A stretch of 64,000 bases of DNA from NCBI GenBank assembly GCA_029219465.1, contig JAQXTL010000014.1, positions 1 to 64,000 of the forward strand, given 5' to 3'. The DNA is from Methanobacteriaceae archaeon. GTDB lineage: Archaea; Methanobacteriota; Methanobacteria; Methanobacteriales; Methanobacteriaceae. This document shows positions 1 to 8,819 of the stretch, one piece after another. The notes under the pieces were generated by a model. That model did not search any database. It saw only the letters and a program-made list of their open reading frames with translations, and was not told where the DNA came from. A program made the translations under genes and the position numbers. How positions within the stretch are numbered: the stretch's first letter is position 1; every line of letters begins with the position of its first letter.

Positions 1-2
1 TT

Positions 3-134
3 CAAAAAACAATGCCAAAATCAAGAAAACGAACATTCAAGACTAAACGAGGCGTTTTAAAACGAATCTATCGCAGGGATCTCATTTGGAATGACAATCG
101 CAAAAAGGATTTTGAAAATCAACAAAGTTTTTGA
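3..134 (+). CDS. Possible 3' end of a gene cut by the window edge
   Basis: An open frame runs from the window edge to a TGA at 132-134 and encodes about 43 residues that are very rich in Lys and Arg. An internal ATG at 12 is available, but no ribosome-binding site is visible before it. The stretch is visibly less AT-rich than the DNA around it. It could be the tail of a gene that starts outside the window or non-coding DNA with a chance open frame. I do not recognise a family. Confidence 0.25.
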   Translation, partial: QKTMPKSRKRTFKTKRGVLKRIYRRDLIWNDNRKKDFENQQSF

Positions 135-149
135 AAGAGTCATAAAAAA

Positions 150-183
150 TAATTAAAAAAAAAAGAATAAAAATACCAAAAAA
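150..183 (-). terminator. Oligo-T terminator after the radical SAM gene
   Basis: On the minus strand, just after the stop codon at 184, the transcript would run into several U-rich tracts, including a run of ten T. Archaeal RNA polymerase terminates at such tracts without needing a hairpin. It would end the thiL-radical SAM transcript. Confidence 0.5.
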
Positions 184-1065
184 TTAGATATTTCCCAAAT
201 AAACATTTTTAATTCCCTTATCCATAGCAATTTCTTTTGCCTTGAACAATATTTCAGGATTTGTAGGTGAAATATCATTCATTTTATAATAAGGAAATGC
301 TCTTGAAAAATGAACAGGGACATTTTCATCCAATTCATTTACAACAAAATCACATAATGCATTAATTTCATCAACAGAATCATTGTAGTCATTGATTATG
401 AGATTTGTAATTTCAAGGTGTTTACCTGCAAGATAAATACTTCTTAAATTATCTAAAATAACATCCAAATCCGCTCCACAGACTTTTTTATAAAAATCAT
501 CGGACATGGATTTCAAGTCTATATTAAATGCATCAACAAAACCTAAAACTTCCTGAAGAGACTTGTTTGAAAAGTATCCATTACTTACATAGATGACTTT
601 AAGATTTTTCTGCTTTGCAAGTAGAGAAGTTTTCTTGTTGAATGGTAAGTGTATAGTAGGTTCGTTATACGTCCAAGCAATAGACTTACAATCATACTTA
701 AGTGCATTTTCCACAATTGCTTCTGGCGTTATTTTAACACCTCTTGAATAGTCACCATATTCATGAGAAATCATATAGTTCTGACAGTGTAAACATATCA
801 TATTACACCCAAAACCACCAATTGAATATGTTAAAGTCCCTGATAAAAATTTATTTAACGGCTTTTTTTCAATAGGATCAGGGCTTAGTGATGAAACAAT
901 ACCATAGGATTCATCAAATAGTTCTCCATTGACATTTTTATGTTGACGACAAACTCCAAAACTTCCATCAGCTATTTTACAGTAGTTAGCACAGATTTCA
1001 CATCTGATTTTTTGTGTCTTGGAACTTTTTTTATATAAATCATTATTCACTAACATAGTGTTCAT
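184..1065 (-). CDS. amrS: AmmeMemoRadiSam-type radical SAM enzyme (AmrS/PflA-like)
   Basis: This is a radical SAM protein of the pyruvate-formate-lyase-activase-like group usually annotated as the AmmeMemoRadiSam system enzyme; its substrate is unknown. Counting from the ATG at 1065, the 4Fe-4S ligands C-x3-C-x2-C lie at residues 87, 91 and 94. An N-terminal CxxCxxxC...C cluster at residues 22-39 could bind metal. A longer frame begins at 1125 but its first 20 residues would lie wholly inside thiL and look non-native. The ATG at 1056 is another candidate, with AAGG at better spacing. The gene overlaps the 3' end of thiL by about 20 bp, so the two are probably co-transcribed. The family is clear; the start and the function are not. 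Confidence 0.8.
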   Translation of the reverse strand: MNTMLVNNDLYKKSSKTQKIRCEICANYCKIADGSFGVCRQHKNVNGELFDESYGIVSSLSPDPIEKKPLNKFLSGTLTYSIGGFGCNMICLHCQNYMISHEYGDYSRGVKITPEAIVENALKYDCKSIAWTYNEPTIHLPFNKKTSLLAKQKNLKVIYVSNGYFSNKSLQEVLGFVDAFNIDLKSMSDDFYKKVCGADLDVILDNLRSIYLAGKHLEITNLIINDYNDSVDEINALCDFVVNELDENVPVHFSRAFPYYKMNDISPTNPEILFKAKEIAMDKGIKNVYLGNI

Positions 1066-1969
1066 AACCCTTATTTTTAATTTTATCAACAAAACCATTT
1101 TCCAAGGTAATTTCAACAACATCACTGTCAGTTACCTCGCCAATAACCTTATAATCAATAGGTAATTTCTCTAAATCGTCTTTAGATATTGTAAAAAGCA
1201 ATTCAAAATCTTCACCAACATGAAGAATTAAATCAAGATAATCCAAGTCAAGCCCATTAGCCATGTTTTTATACTCATCACTAATGTCTAATAACTCTTC
1301 ATAAATCATAAAACCAAAATTATCCTTTTTAATCTCATATAATTCACTTGCAAGCCCGTCAGTAATATCAGTAGCAGATGTTGCTCCATAATCCTTTAGA
1401 ATTTGTCCTTCTTTAATTCTGGCCTTTGGTTTAAGAGCTTTTTCAACATAAATATTATCTAAAGTTTCAAGCTCAAAACCTAGTGCAGCAAGACCTATAT
1501 CACCTGTAATAGCTACTAAATCCCCTTGTTTATAGGTATTTTTCATCAAAGGCTTATCACAGGTTCCAAGAGCAGTACCTGAGATTATAATTTCTGATGC
1601 TTCATTGGTATCTCCTCCAATAAGAGGAATTGAATAGTAATCACATGCCTTAAAAACACCATCAATTATTTGTTTAAAGCTGTCAACTTCCAAATCTTTT
1701 GGAATAGCTATTGAGAGTAAAAATCCCAAAGGTTCAGCACCCATAGCTGCCAAATCACTTACATTTACTGTAACTGCCTTAAATCCCATATCAAAATAAG
1801 ACATATTTTTTGGAAAATGTCTTGACTGAATAAGCATGTCACATGTTGAAATTAAGTTTAAATCTAAAAAAGGAGTAACTGCAGTATCATCTGGCGTGAT
1901 TTTCTTTGAATTAGCTATAATATACTTAACCAATTCTTTTTCACCAATATCTGAGACTTTAAGAGTCAT
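1043..1969 (-). CDS. thiL: Thiamine-monophosphate kinase
   Basis: ThiL phosphorylates thiamine monophosphate with ATP to give the cofactor thiamine diphosphate. The 308 residues match the usual family length. Visible hallmarks are the N-terminal DDTAV segment near residue 28, which is the acidic Mg-ATP site of the PurM/ThiL fold. The central VNVSDLAAMGAEP stretch and a GGDTNEA motif near residue 118 are also typical. The stop overlaps the start of the downstream radical SAM gene. The leader is AT-rich and lacks a strong ribosome-binding site. Confidence 0.93.
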   Translation of the reverse strand: MTLKVSDIGEKELVKYIIANSKKITPDDTAVTPFLDLNLISTCDMLIQSRHFPKNMSYFDMGFKAVTVNVSDLAAMGAEPLGFLLSIAIPKDLEVDSFKQIIDGVFKACDYYSIPLIGGDTNEASEIIISGTALGTCDKPLMKNTYKQGDLVAITGDIGLAALGFELETLDNIYVEKALKPKARIKEGQILKDYGATSATDITDGLASELYEIKKDNFGFMIYEELLDISDEYKNMANGLDLDYLDLILHVGEDFELLFTISKDDLEKLPIDYKVIGEVTDSDVVEITLENGFVDKIKNKGYEHYVSE

Positions 1970-2030
1970 AAATATTAGTATAATTTTTAAAATAAATAAG
2001 TTTTAGCAAAAAAAGTAAATGTTTCAGAAA

Positions 2031-2507
2031 TTATAAGTTTTCTGAAACTCTGTCTTTAATAATCTCATACATACGTTTGTCGACACCAAGAGGATCGGTT
2101 AAAACAATCTCACCGTCAAATTCAAACTCCTCTTCATCTTCATCATGATGGTGATGATGATGTCCGTGATGGTGTCCATGATCGTGATGATGGTGGTGAT
2201 GACCATGACAGTCTTCTTCATCAAAATCACTTTCAATACCAAGTAATCCTGGAATATCTCTTTTAGTATGTAATCCGTGAGCAACAAATACAGGAACAAC
2301 GATTATTTTTTCTAAATCGTTTTCTGAAGTTAATTTTTTAATTGTTTCAGGTATTCCTGGTTTTCTGATTTCCATAAATCCATATTCAACTGGCATGTCT
2401 GGAAATTCTTCAACATACATTTCTTTATAAGCTTTAATTACTTCTTCACCGTCATCTAATCTGGAACCGTGGCTTAAAAGTAAAATTCCTGTTTTTTTAT
2501 CAGCCAT
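2031..2507 (-). CDS. cfbA: Sirohydrochlorin nickel/cobalt chelatase, small CbiX type, His-rich
   Basis: This single-domain CbiX-S protein inserts Ni(II) into sirohydrochlorin for coenzyme F430, or Co(II) for cobamides, and works as a homodimer. Conserved features are SHGS near residue 12 and GLHTKRDIP near residue 78, whose histidines bind metal. At about 158 residues it is longer than a minimal CbiX-S because of a loop at residues 100-122 made almost only of His, Asp and Gly. That loop probably stores or delivers metal. The assignment to CfbA follows from the small size and the methanogen context. It lies just downstream of the two-domain paralog on the same strand, separated by 77 bp of AT-rich DNA. 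Confidence 0.85.
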   Translation of the reverse strand: MADKKTGILLLSHGSRLDDGEEVIKAYKEMYVEEFPDMPVEYGFMEIRKPGIPETIKKLTSENDLEKIIVVPVFVAHGLHTKRDIPGLLGIESDFDEEDCHGHHHHHHDHGHHHGHHHHHHDEDEEEFEFDGEIVLTDPLGVDKRMYEIIKDRVSENL

Positions 2508-2584
2508 AATATCATCTTTTTAATTTAAAATTAAATTTTGTTAAGTTATCTTGAAAAAATTTTTTTTCAAAAAAAATATTGAAG

Positions 2585-3529
2585 CTAACAAGCTTCATTA
2601 ATCATTGAAATTAAAATGTCAATTAATATATCATCCGCTTTAATAGGTTCTGGATAGAGAATTTCACCATCAAACTCAACAGGAGTTAAATCATGAGTGT
2701 GGTCATGTCCGTGGTCATGACTATGTTCATGATGATGTTCGTGAGTATGTTCATGGTCATCCAAGAATCCTAAAATATGAGGAATATCGTGAGTTGTGTG
2801 CATTCCCGGAGCAATAAATACAGGAACAACAACTAATCTTTCTAATTGATTCTCATCGACTAATTTATTAATTGATTCTGGTATGCTAGGACCGCATAAT
2901 TCCATAAATCCAAAACTGGAAGGTAATTCACAGGTTTTTTCAAATTTATTATATAATGCAGTAGCAAACTCTTTATTATAATGTAATCTAGAACCATGAG
3001 TTACAAGTAAAATACCTGTTTTTGCATCATCATCCAATTTAGATTCAGATAATGCCTCATTGATTCTTTTATCAATAATATCTAAAAGTTCATCACGAGG
3101 TCCGATTGAAGATAATAATTTAATTTCACCATCAAAATCAACATCATCAGCAATTGACAAATAATGTTCTTCAGGGTAATTTCCATCAGGACATCTCGGA
3201 TCAACTTCCAAAGAATCAAGACCTAATAATTGAGGAATATCAATATTAGTATGAATTCCCGGAGCTAAGAATACTGGAAGTGCAATAATTTTATCCAAAT
3301 CATCAACTTGATTTTTCAATACTTCAACTGCACCAGCAATAGTAGGCTCAGATACTTTCATATATCCGATTTCAGCAGCTAAACCAGTTGCTTTAATGAA
3401 TTTTTCTTTAATTTCAACGAAAACTTCTTCAGCGAAAGGTAAAGTACTGCCGTGACTTACTAAGATGACACCAGTATTATTTAACAACTTTGAATTTATA
3501 TCCATAGGAAATAACTCCGTCTTCTCCAT
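2585..3529 (-). CDS. Tandem two-domain CbiX-family chelatase, His-rich
   Basis: The 314 residues are two CbiX domains in a row. Domain 1 carries SHGS near residue 26 and GIHTNIDIP; domain 2 carries THGS and GMHTTHDIP. Both domains therefore keep the metal-binding His pair and could both be active, like a fused dimer. Domain 2 has a His/Asp/Glu-rich loop at the same relative place as in the small paralog next door; domain 1 has an acidic loop with few His instead. It may be the cobalt branch while the small copy serves nickel, which is inference. The frame opens at ATG 3529, inside the DUF35 gene; a second ATG at 3505 with GGAG at good spacing is equally plausible. Confidence 0.85.
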   Translation of the reverse strand: MEKTELFPMDINSKLLNNTGVILVSHGSTLPFAEEVFVEIKEKFIKATGLAAEIGYMKVSEPTIAGAVEVLKNQVDDLDKIIALPVFLAPGIHTNIDIPQLLGLDSLEVDPRCPDGNYPEEHYLSIADDVDFDGEIKLLSSIGPRDELLDIIDKRINEALSESKLDDDAKTGILLVTHGSRLHYNKEFATALYNKFEKTCELPSSFGFMELCGPSIPESINKLVDENQLERLVVVPVFIAPGMHTTHDIPHILGFLDDHEHTHEHHHEHSHDHGHDHTHDLTPVEFDGEILYPEPIKADDILIDILISMINEAC

Positions 3530-3875
3530 CCTCTCTTATTTTTCTAAATACCATTTCTACGTCATCGCCGATTTCAATATTATCGACATCACAATCAACA
3601 AGTTGTGAAGTTAATTTTGCACCTTCTTCAAGTTCAATAACAGCTACTACATAAGGAGCTAAGTTTTTGAAATCATCTGGTGCGGATCTAATTACTGAGT
3701 AAGTGTAAATTTTACCTTTTCCTGAGAATTGGAAAGGTTCAAGGTCACCTTTTCTCCTACAGTTAGGACAAACTACACGAGATGGGAAAAATAATTCTCC
3801 ACAGGTGTTACATTTAGTTCCAATAAGGTTGTATCTTTGTTGAATATGACGCCATGTTCTTACAGTATCTGACAT
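3477..3875 (-). CDS. DUF35 zinc-ribbon/OB-fold protein
   Basis: A small protein of about 132 residues with a zinc ribbon (CxxC at 22/25 and CxxC at 36/39) followed by an OB-fold. DUF35 proteins bridge acetoacetyl-CoA thiolase and HMG-CoA synthase in the archaeal mevalonate pathway and channel the intermediate. Here neither partner gene is adjacent, so that role is inferred from the family. The start at 3875 is chosen because GGAGGA precedes that ATG at ideal spacing; a longer frame to 3890 would place this motif inside the gene. Its 3' end overlaps the tandem chelatase gene by 29-53 bp. Confidence 0.85.
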   Translation of the reverse strand: MSDTVRTWRHIQQRYNLIGTKCNTCGELFFPSRVVCPNCRRKGDLEPFQFSGKGKIYTYSVIRSAPDDFKNLAPYVVAVIELEEGAKLTSQLVDCDVDNIEIGDDVEMVFRKIREDGEDGVISYGYKFKVVK

Positions 3876-4047
3876 GAGAAAATCCTCCATAAATATTAAT
3901 TAAATATAATTTATATTAATTAATATAAATAAGTATTTTTTTTATTACTAAATTAAACTATTTTTAGAAAAAGTAATAATTTTTGTGCAAAATCACCTAA
4001 TCACACTTTGAAAATTAATTTATTAATTTTTTAATAAATTTTTAAAA

Positions 4048-4989
4048 ATGAAAATTGACTCTAAAGGAAATTTAATTATAGGAACAACGGCTATTTTAAT
4101 TGTAGCCTTATTATTGATTTGTATTTTTGTTATAAGCTGCATAAATTACATTCAAAATGAAAATATTGATTCCGTGCAAAATGATAATTTCAAATATCTC
4201 ATTGATGATTACACTCAAAACCTTGAAATTAGCCAAAGAGATGCAATAGCTAAAGCAACTCAAAAAATTTTCAATGGTCTTCATATCTTTAACAGTGAAA
4301 ATCAGATTAAAAAAAATTTAAACGAAATTTTAGATGAAAAAAACAAAGAATATGAAGAAAAATATGGTGTAAAAATTACATCAGAAGTATTGTCTGTTGA
4401 AAACACTGATTCTGCCTGGAAAATATTATTTAAAACCAGATTGAACGTTCAAAAAGACAATGAGAAATTTTCTAAAATTATTGAAAAAAATGCCACAATT
4501 GAAGGTTTAAGAGACCCTCTTCCACTTGCAAAATTAACAATAGCTTCTGGAATACTCACATACGATGATAAAATTCACTATCAGGAAGGTTTGTCAGCTT
4601 ACATGTTATTACATCAGTTTGATTCACCAGAATCCTATATTGAAGCAACTGCACCATTATACATTAAAAAATGTCCATATGACCCATATATTCATCATGG
4701 AGACCCAGGTGTTCTTGATGATTGTCTAAAACAAGGATATTTTCATGAAAGTGCTGATGGGAGCTGTTATTTATGTAGATTAGAAGGAAAAGGAAAATGT
4801 CCTCATTATGGTTTTGAAGTTTTTATTCAAACTCACACTCCTCTAAAAAATGAGTCACTGTCATGTTCTGACCATGTTGTGTTTGCTGATCACTACAACG
4901 GACAAAAAATTGATCCTGATGACTGGAATAGCTTAATTTTAGATTCATCTCACCAGAAAAAATACGGGTTGGATAAAAATGATAGATGA
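4048..4989 (+). CDS. Large pseudopilin-like membrane protein without Glu5
   Basis: The N-terminus is a short charged leader ending in KG at residues 6-7, followed by about 25 hydrophobic residues. This is the plan of type IV prepilins cut by a prepilin peptidase. The residue at mature position 5 is Gly, not the Glu of major pilins, as in GspK-type minor pseudopilins. The roughly 270-residue external part has a Cys-rich segment near residues 210-275 (about seven Cys plus several His) that may form disulfides or bind metal. The last 11 bp overlap the next gene, which encodes a second pilin-like protein. No strong ribosome-binding site is seen. I recognise no specific family. Confidence 0.6.
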   Translation: MKIDSKGNLIIGTTAILIVALLLICIFVISCINYIQNENIDSVQNDNFKYLIDDYTQNLEISQRDAIAKATQKIFNGLHIFNSENQIKKNLNEILDEKNKEYEEKYGVKITSEVLSVENTDSAWKILFKTRLNVQKDNEKFSKIIEKNATIEGLRDPLPLAKLTIASGILTYDDKIHYQEGLSAYMLLHQFDSPESYIEATAPLYIKKCPYDPYIHHGDPGVLDDCLKQGYFHESADGSCYLCRLEGKGKCPHYGFEVFIQTHTPLKNESLSCSDHVVFADHYNGQKIDPDDWNSLILDSSHQKKYGLDKNDR

Positions 4990-5842
4990 TAAAGGAAGCA
5001 TTACAATAGAACTTTGTGTAGTTTTAGTAGTAATTTTACTGATTCTTGGCGTTGTTTTAAGCTCTTTTGAAAATACAAATGACAAGATAATTAAACTGCA
5101 GGAAAAAGAAAATATTGAAATTTTAACATCTGAATTTGTTGACAATTTAATCAATAACCAAGGAGTACCTGAAAACTGGTTTGAGTATGAAAAGGCAACT
5201 CCAGGACTTGCAATTGTAAATGAAAATGGTGAAATTATACCAAACAGTGTTTCATACCAAAAATTAATTTCACTTGGTAAAAACTACAAACAGTTCATAG
5301 ATAAACAGCAATTCAACTCAAAACTTCACTCATCAATGGAATTAATTCCAAACAAGAGGACCATTTCAAGTGTAAAAATTGGTTCTCAAAGTGATTCAAA
5401 TAACATTTACTCCGTTAACAGACTCGTTAAATGTGATTATTATAAAAAATATGTCATAAAAGATTTTCAAAACGAAGGAAAATGCAACCAGCAACATAAA
5501 GGAGAATATAGCTGCAATTATTTTAAGATATTTAAATCAAATCTTAAAAGCTCAGATTATTATCTATTAATTGATTCAGATGAAAAATATGATTTAAAAT
5601 ACATTATTGATACAACACAATCTAAAAATAAAAATTGGAAACTTGCACTCTCAGATACAATTTATCTAAATGACAAGATTAATTTTTATGATGATAGTGA
5701 TGCAATTGTATTTGTTCACTTTGATAAAGCAAATGCAAAGGCTGTTCTTGTAAATGTATCTAAAAATTTTGATAAAAATTATTTAAAATATGATTATTTT
5801 AGAACAAACGAATGTCAGTTTATTCTAAAAGTATGGTTTTAG
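4979..5842 (+). CDS. Pilin-like membrane protein with KG^SITIE cleavage motif
   Basis: A 287-residue protein starting with a six-residue charged leader ending in KG, then SITIE and an 18-residue hydrophobic helix. Glu lies at mature position 5, the hallmark of type IV pilins. The remaining 250 residues are hydrophilic, with four Cys near residues 150-180. It overlaps the preceding pseudopilin-like gene by 11 bp, so the two are translationally coupled and probably part of one surface complex. The product is far larger than a usual archaeal pilin. It converges on the MgtE gene, with a 4-bp overlap of the 3' ends. Specific function is unknown. Confidence 0.6.
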   Translation: MIDDKGSITIELCVVLVVILLILGVVLSSFENTNDKIIKLQEKENIEILTSEFVDNLINNQGVPENWFEYEKATPGLAIVNENGEIIPNSVSYQKLISLGKNYKQFIDKQQFNSKLHSSMELIPNKRTISSVKIGSQSDSNNIYSVNRLVKCDYYKKYVIKDFQNEGKCNQQHKGEYSCNYFKIFKSNLKSSDYYLLIDSDEKYDLKYIIDTTQSKNKNWKLALSDTIYLNDKINFYDDSDAIVFVHFDKANAKAVLVNVSKNFDKNYLKYDYFRTNECQFILKVWF

Positions 5843-7098
5843 ATAAAAATGGATAATATAAACAAGGATACAGAAATTAAAATCAAACTGGAGATTAAAT
5901 CTGTTACACTAGCTGAAACTGGAATTACAATATTATCCGGATCTAAATTACGATTATATGAGATTGCTGAGATATAATAAACAACAAATACCATTATTGA
6001 AACGAGAATAATTCCTGAAATTAAACTAATAGGAATAATTTTATCAAAACCAACACCAATTGTTCCAAATGAAATTGATGATGCCTCAGCAAGAATTCCA
6101 ATCAACGGAAATACAATAATAGCTAAAACAAAGCAGATTTTGAAATCATTAACTGCTTCTCCTTTCGGTCTTGATAGTGGTTCTACCAAACCAGAGTGAA
6201 GACCGGAAGATAGTTTAGCACCTAAAATACTAATTAAACTTCCACTTTCTCCTGAAAAGAGAGGTATTAATGTAAGTAAACTAGGATTTGTAAGTAATGT
6301 TTCAACTGAACTATTCAAAATTCCTCCAGCTGAACCTCCTAAAAAGGAACATAAGAGCAATATTGGAGTAGATTGTTTTAAAATGGTTTTACTTTCATCA
6401 GACAATCTGTAACAATGAATAAATCCTATTGAAATAGCAATTAACATTACAATAAAAATTATATCCTTAAATATTAAATTAAAATTAATTGCATGAAGAA
6501 TAAAAATTGAAGCAATAATAGCTGGAAGGGTAAATAAATCTCCAAATCCTGCAATAATTGGACTTGTGACATTATCTGGGTCCCAACCGTTTTCAAAGCT
6601 TTTAAATGATATAAACATTGTAATTGGAAGCATTATTAAATTTGAAATAATACCTGCAATTACACAGATTAAAATAAAGTCAATTAAATCCATTGATGGG
6701 CAGTGTAATATTAAACAGAATAGTTTACCTACAATACCCAAAAATACTGATAAAATCAAGGTCAATACAAATGAAGAGAATATATTATAATTTAAATATT
6801 CTGAAAATTCAAACTCAGGAGATATTAACCCGATATGTAAACTGGTAGATAATCTTGAAGCAAAAGAGCCAAAAATATTTCCTCTCATTCCAATAGCACC
6901 AGGAATAACAACTAATAAACCTGGAAATGTTTCAAGGAAAAAGGTCATTCTACCTAATATAATACCTGCTATTAAATCTCCAGCAGCACAAATTAAAAGA
7001 GCGATTAATCCTTCTTTTATTACATGATTATTTACATCGTAAAAATTAGATGCGCGGGTAGATAGTGAAGTGCGAATCTTCTTCTGTTGATCCTTCAT
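5839..7098 (-). CDS. MgtE/SLC41-type divalent cation transporter, two integral domains
   Basis: An integral membrane protein of about 419 residues built from two MgtE transmembrane domains in tandem, without the CBS and N domains of bacterial MgtE. Each half has the family pore signature, for example VIPGAIGMRGN near residue 65 and the PLFSGESGS segment near residue 280. It probably moves Mg2+ or another divalent cation. The start is placed at ATG 7098 because GTGAT lies just upstream; a GTG at 7107 would add three residues. It follows the PhoU/TrkA-C gene by 27 bp, and the pair looks like a transporter with its regulatory subunit. Confidence 0.85.
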   Translation of the reverse strand: MKDQQKKIRTSLSTRASNFYDVNNHVIKEGLIALLICAAGDLIAGIILGRMTFFLETFPGLLVVIPGAIGMRGNIFGSFASRLSTSLHIGLISPEFEFSEYLNYNIFSSFVLTLILSVFLGIVGKLFCLILHCPSMDLIDFILICVIAGIISNLIMLPITMFISFKSFENGWDPDNVTSPIIAGFGDLFTLPAIIASIFILHAINFNLIFKDIIFIVMLIAISIGFIHCYRLSDESKTILKQSTPILLLCSFLGGSAGGILNSSVETLLTNPSLLTLIPLFSGESGSLISILGAKLSSGLHSGLVEPLSRPKGEAVNDFKICFVLAIIVFPLIGILAEASSISFGTIGVGFDKIIPISLISGIILVSIMVFVVYYISAISYNRNLDPDNIVIPVSASVTDLISSLILISVSLFILSIFI

Positions 7099-7125
7099 AA
7101 ATATCACTACCCATAATCATTTTAA

Positions 7126-7725
7126 TCACTCTTCGTCTTCTAATTCTTCTGGAATGTCTTCAAATGAGCAAGCACCTGAAGCAAGTTTTTCTAATAATTC
7201 AGCACCTTCATCAGTACCTTTTAAAATTAATACATCGTTAGCTAAAAGCATGGTGTTTTTATCAGGACCATAAATCCAGGATACACCTCTTCTAATAGCA
7301 ATTACTCTCATACCTGTACGGTTTACTAAAAGTAAATCACCTAAAGTATTATTTGCTAATTCTGATGAATCATCAATTGTGACTCTAACAATACTTTTAT
7401 CAGATTCTTCCATTACCATTTTAAATACTGGATGTGGTTTAAAACCAGTTATTACTAAATCAGCTAAATCTTTTGCAGCATTTGCCATTGATTCTGCAGC
7501 TTCTGCAATTTCAATTAAAGCAGTTAATTTTTCAGCATCCTCATATGAACGTGCTGCTACCAATGATTCTTTTTTAATCTCATAGTTCATTGCATTGACT
7601 TCATTTTCAAGTGTAATAACTTCTTCTGCAGCTGCTTTACTGTTAAATAAAACTGCAGAATATGCTAAGTCGACCATAAGTTCCGACATATTTTTCATTT
7701 CTATTAAAAGATTTTTAATTGACAA
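7126..7725 (-). CDS. PhoU-like/TrkA-C regulatory protein
   Basis: A 199-residue soluble protein with an N-terminal PhoU-type helical domain (about residues 1-105) and a C-terminal RCK_C/TrkA-C domain (about 110-185). That domain often binds nucleotide or ions to gate cation transporters. The start is a TTG at 7725: AGAGGT stands seven bases before it, while the first ATG lies ten codons further in with no good ribosome-binding site. It sits immediately upstream of the MgtE-like gene and probably regulates it. It follows cbiH by 11 bp, so it may be read from the same transcript. Confidence 0.82.
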   Translation of the reverse strand: MSIKNLLIEMKNMSELMVDLAYSAVLFNSKAAAEEVITLENEVNAMNYEIKKESLVAARSYEDAEKLTALIEIAEAAESMANAAKDLADLVITGFKPHPVFKMVMEESDKSIVRVTIDDSSELANNTLGDLLLVNRTGMRVIAIRRGVSWIYGPDKNTMLLANDVLILKGTDEGAELLEKLASGACSFEDIPEELEDEE

Positions 7726-7736
7726 TTACAAGACCT

Positions 7737-8810
7737 CTAAATATCATTTGGATTATTTTTTAATAAACAAGCCCTTCTAAGTTTTAATAATGATTTTTTC
7801 TTTGATTTTAAATCTTCAACATCTTCCAAGATGTTTTCTAAAGGTTGACGTAGGCATTCAACACTTTCTTTATCATGTAACCAAAGACAATTCTTACAAT
7901 TCCAAATACCTTTACCTTTAATCCATTCTCCACCGGTTGAAGAATCTCCACACGGATAAAATGGACAGTAACAGAAATCACAATACTGTCCGTCATAGTG
8001 ACATGGATAATATTCACATTCTCTATTTGGACCGTGTGCAATTTCGCCATTTAAGAATTTTTCATAATGATTTTGTGACAATTCATGAATGTTAAATCTA
8101 ATTACATATCCTCTAGGTGTTACAAGTTTTCCTTCTTGAACATAAGTCAAATCATTTCCAACGATTAATGTGCAGGACATATTGACAATATCTTCAGTTA
8201 AATCCTTAACTTTGACAATAGTTGTTTTTGGTGGTTCATAGGTACTATCAATAATACCAATTAATGTATCTTCACCTTTAATATCTAAAACACATTGTTT
8301 AAACCTTCTAAAAGGTTCTTTACGTGTTTTACTTATAGGATTATAAATTGCAATAATTAAATTAGCTTTAAGAGCATATTCCAACTTTTTTTCAATTTCT
8401 GAAAGTGGAGTTAAAATATTACTTAAACTAATAGCTGCAAAGTCATTTAAAGGAGCTCCCAAATGACTGGAAGCATAATTAAGAGCAGAAACACCAGGAT
8501 AGACTTTTATTTCAACATCATCATATTTGCTGACAATTTGATATAAAACATTGGCCATTCCAAAGACTCCAGGGTCTCCAGAACTGATTAGAGAAACTGT
8601 TTTACCTTCTAAGCTTTTTTGAATAGCAAATTCAGCTCTAGCTATTTCATCGCCCATTCCTTTTTTAATGACTTCCTTATCTTGAATTAAGTCTTCAATT
8701 TGGTTAATATATTTTTTATAACCAATAACAACATCAGACTCTTCAATAGCCTTGAGGGCTCCTAAAGTCATATTTTCTCTATTTTGACCAATACCGATTA
8801 CATTAATCAT
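7737..8810 (-). CDS. cbiH: Cobalt-precorrin-3B C17-methyltransferase with Cys-rich C-terminal domain
   Basis: Residues 1-240 are a tetrapyrrole methylase of the CbiH/CobJ type. It begins with the GIGQN SAM-binding loop and has the SSGDPGVFGMA motif near residue 77. The enzyme methylates C17 and contracts the ring in anaerobic cobamide synthesis. After residue 255 comes a compact Cys/His-rich domain with about ten Cys between residues 260 and 315, resembling the Cysteine-rich small domain family (PF04071). It may bind an Fe-S cluster or zinc. This extension makes the protein about 100 residues longer than a plain CbiH. The gene follows a small membrane protein gene by 9 bp. Confidence 0.9.
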   Translation of the reverse strand: MINVIGIGQNRENMTLGALKAIEESDVVIGYKKYINQIEDLIQDKEVIKKGMGDEIARAEFAIQKSLEGKTVSLISSGDPGVFGMANVLYQIVSKYDDVEIKVYPGVSALNYASSHLGAPLNDFAAISLSNILTPLSEIEKKLEYALKANLIIAIYNPISKTRKEPFRRFKQCVLDIKGEDTLIGIIDSTYEPPKTTIVKVKDLTEDIVNMSCTLIVGNDLTYVQEGKLVTPRGYVIRFNIHELSQNHYEKFLNGEIAHGPNRECEYYPCHYDGQYCDFCYCPFYPCGDSSTGGEWIKGKGIWNCKNCLWLHDKESVECLRQPLENILEDVEDLKSKKKSLLKLRRACLLKNNPNDI

Positions 8811-8819
8811 TTATATCCC

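Noticed and set aside
2099-2299. Reading frame opposite the His-rich loop of the small chelatase
   Set aside because: It is a shadow of the His codons (CAC/CAT) in another frame; no ribosome-binding site and low-complexity product.
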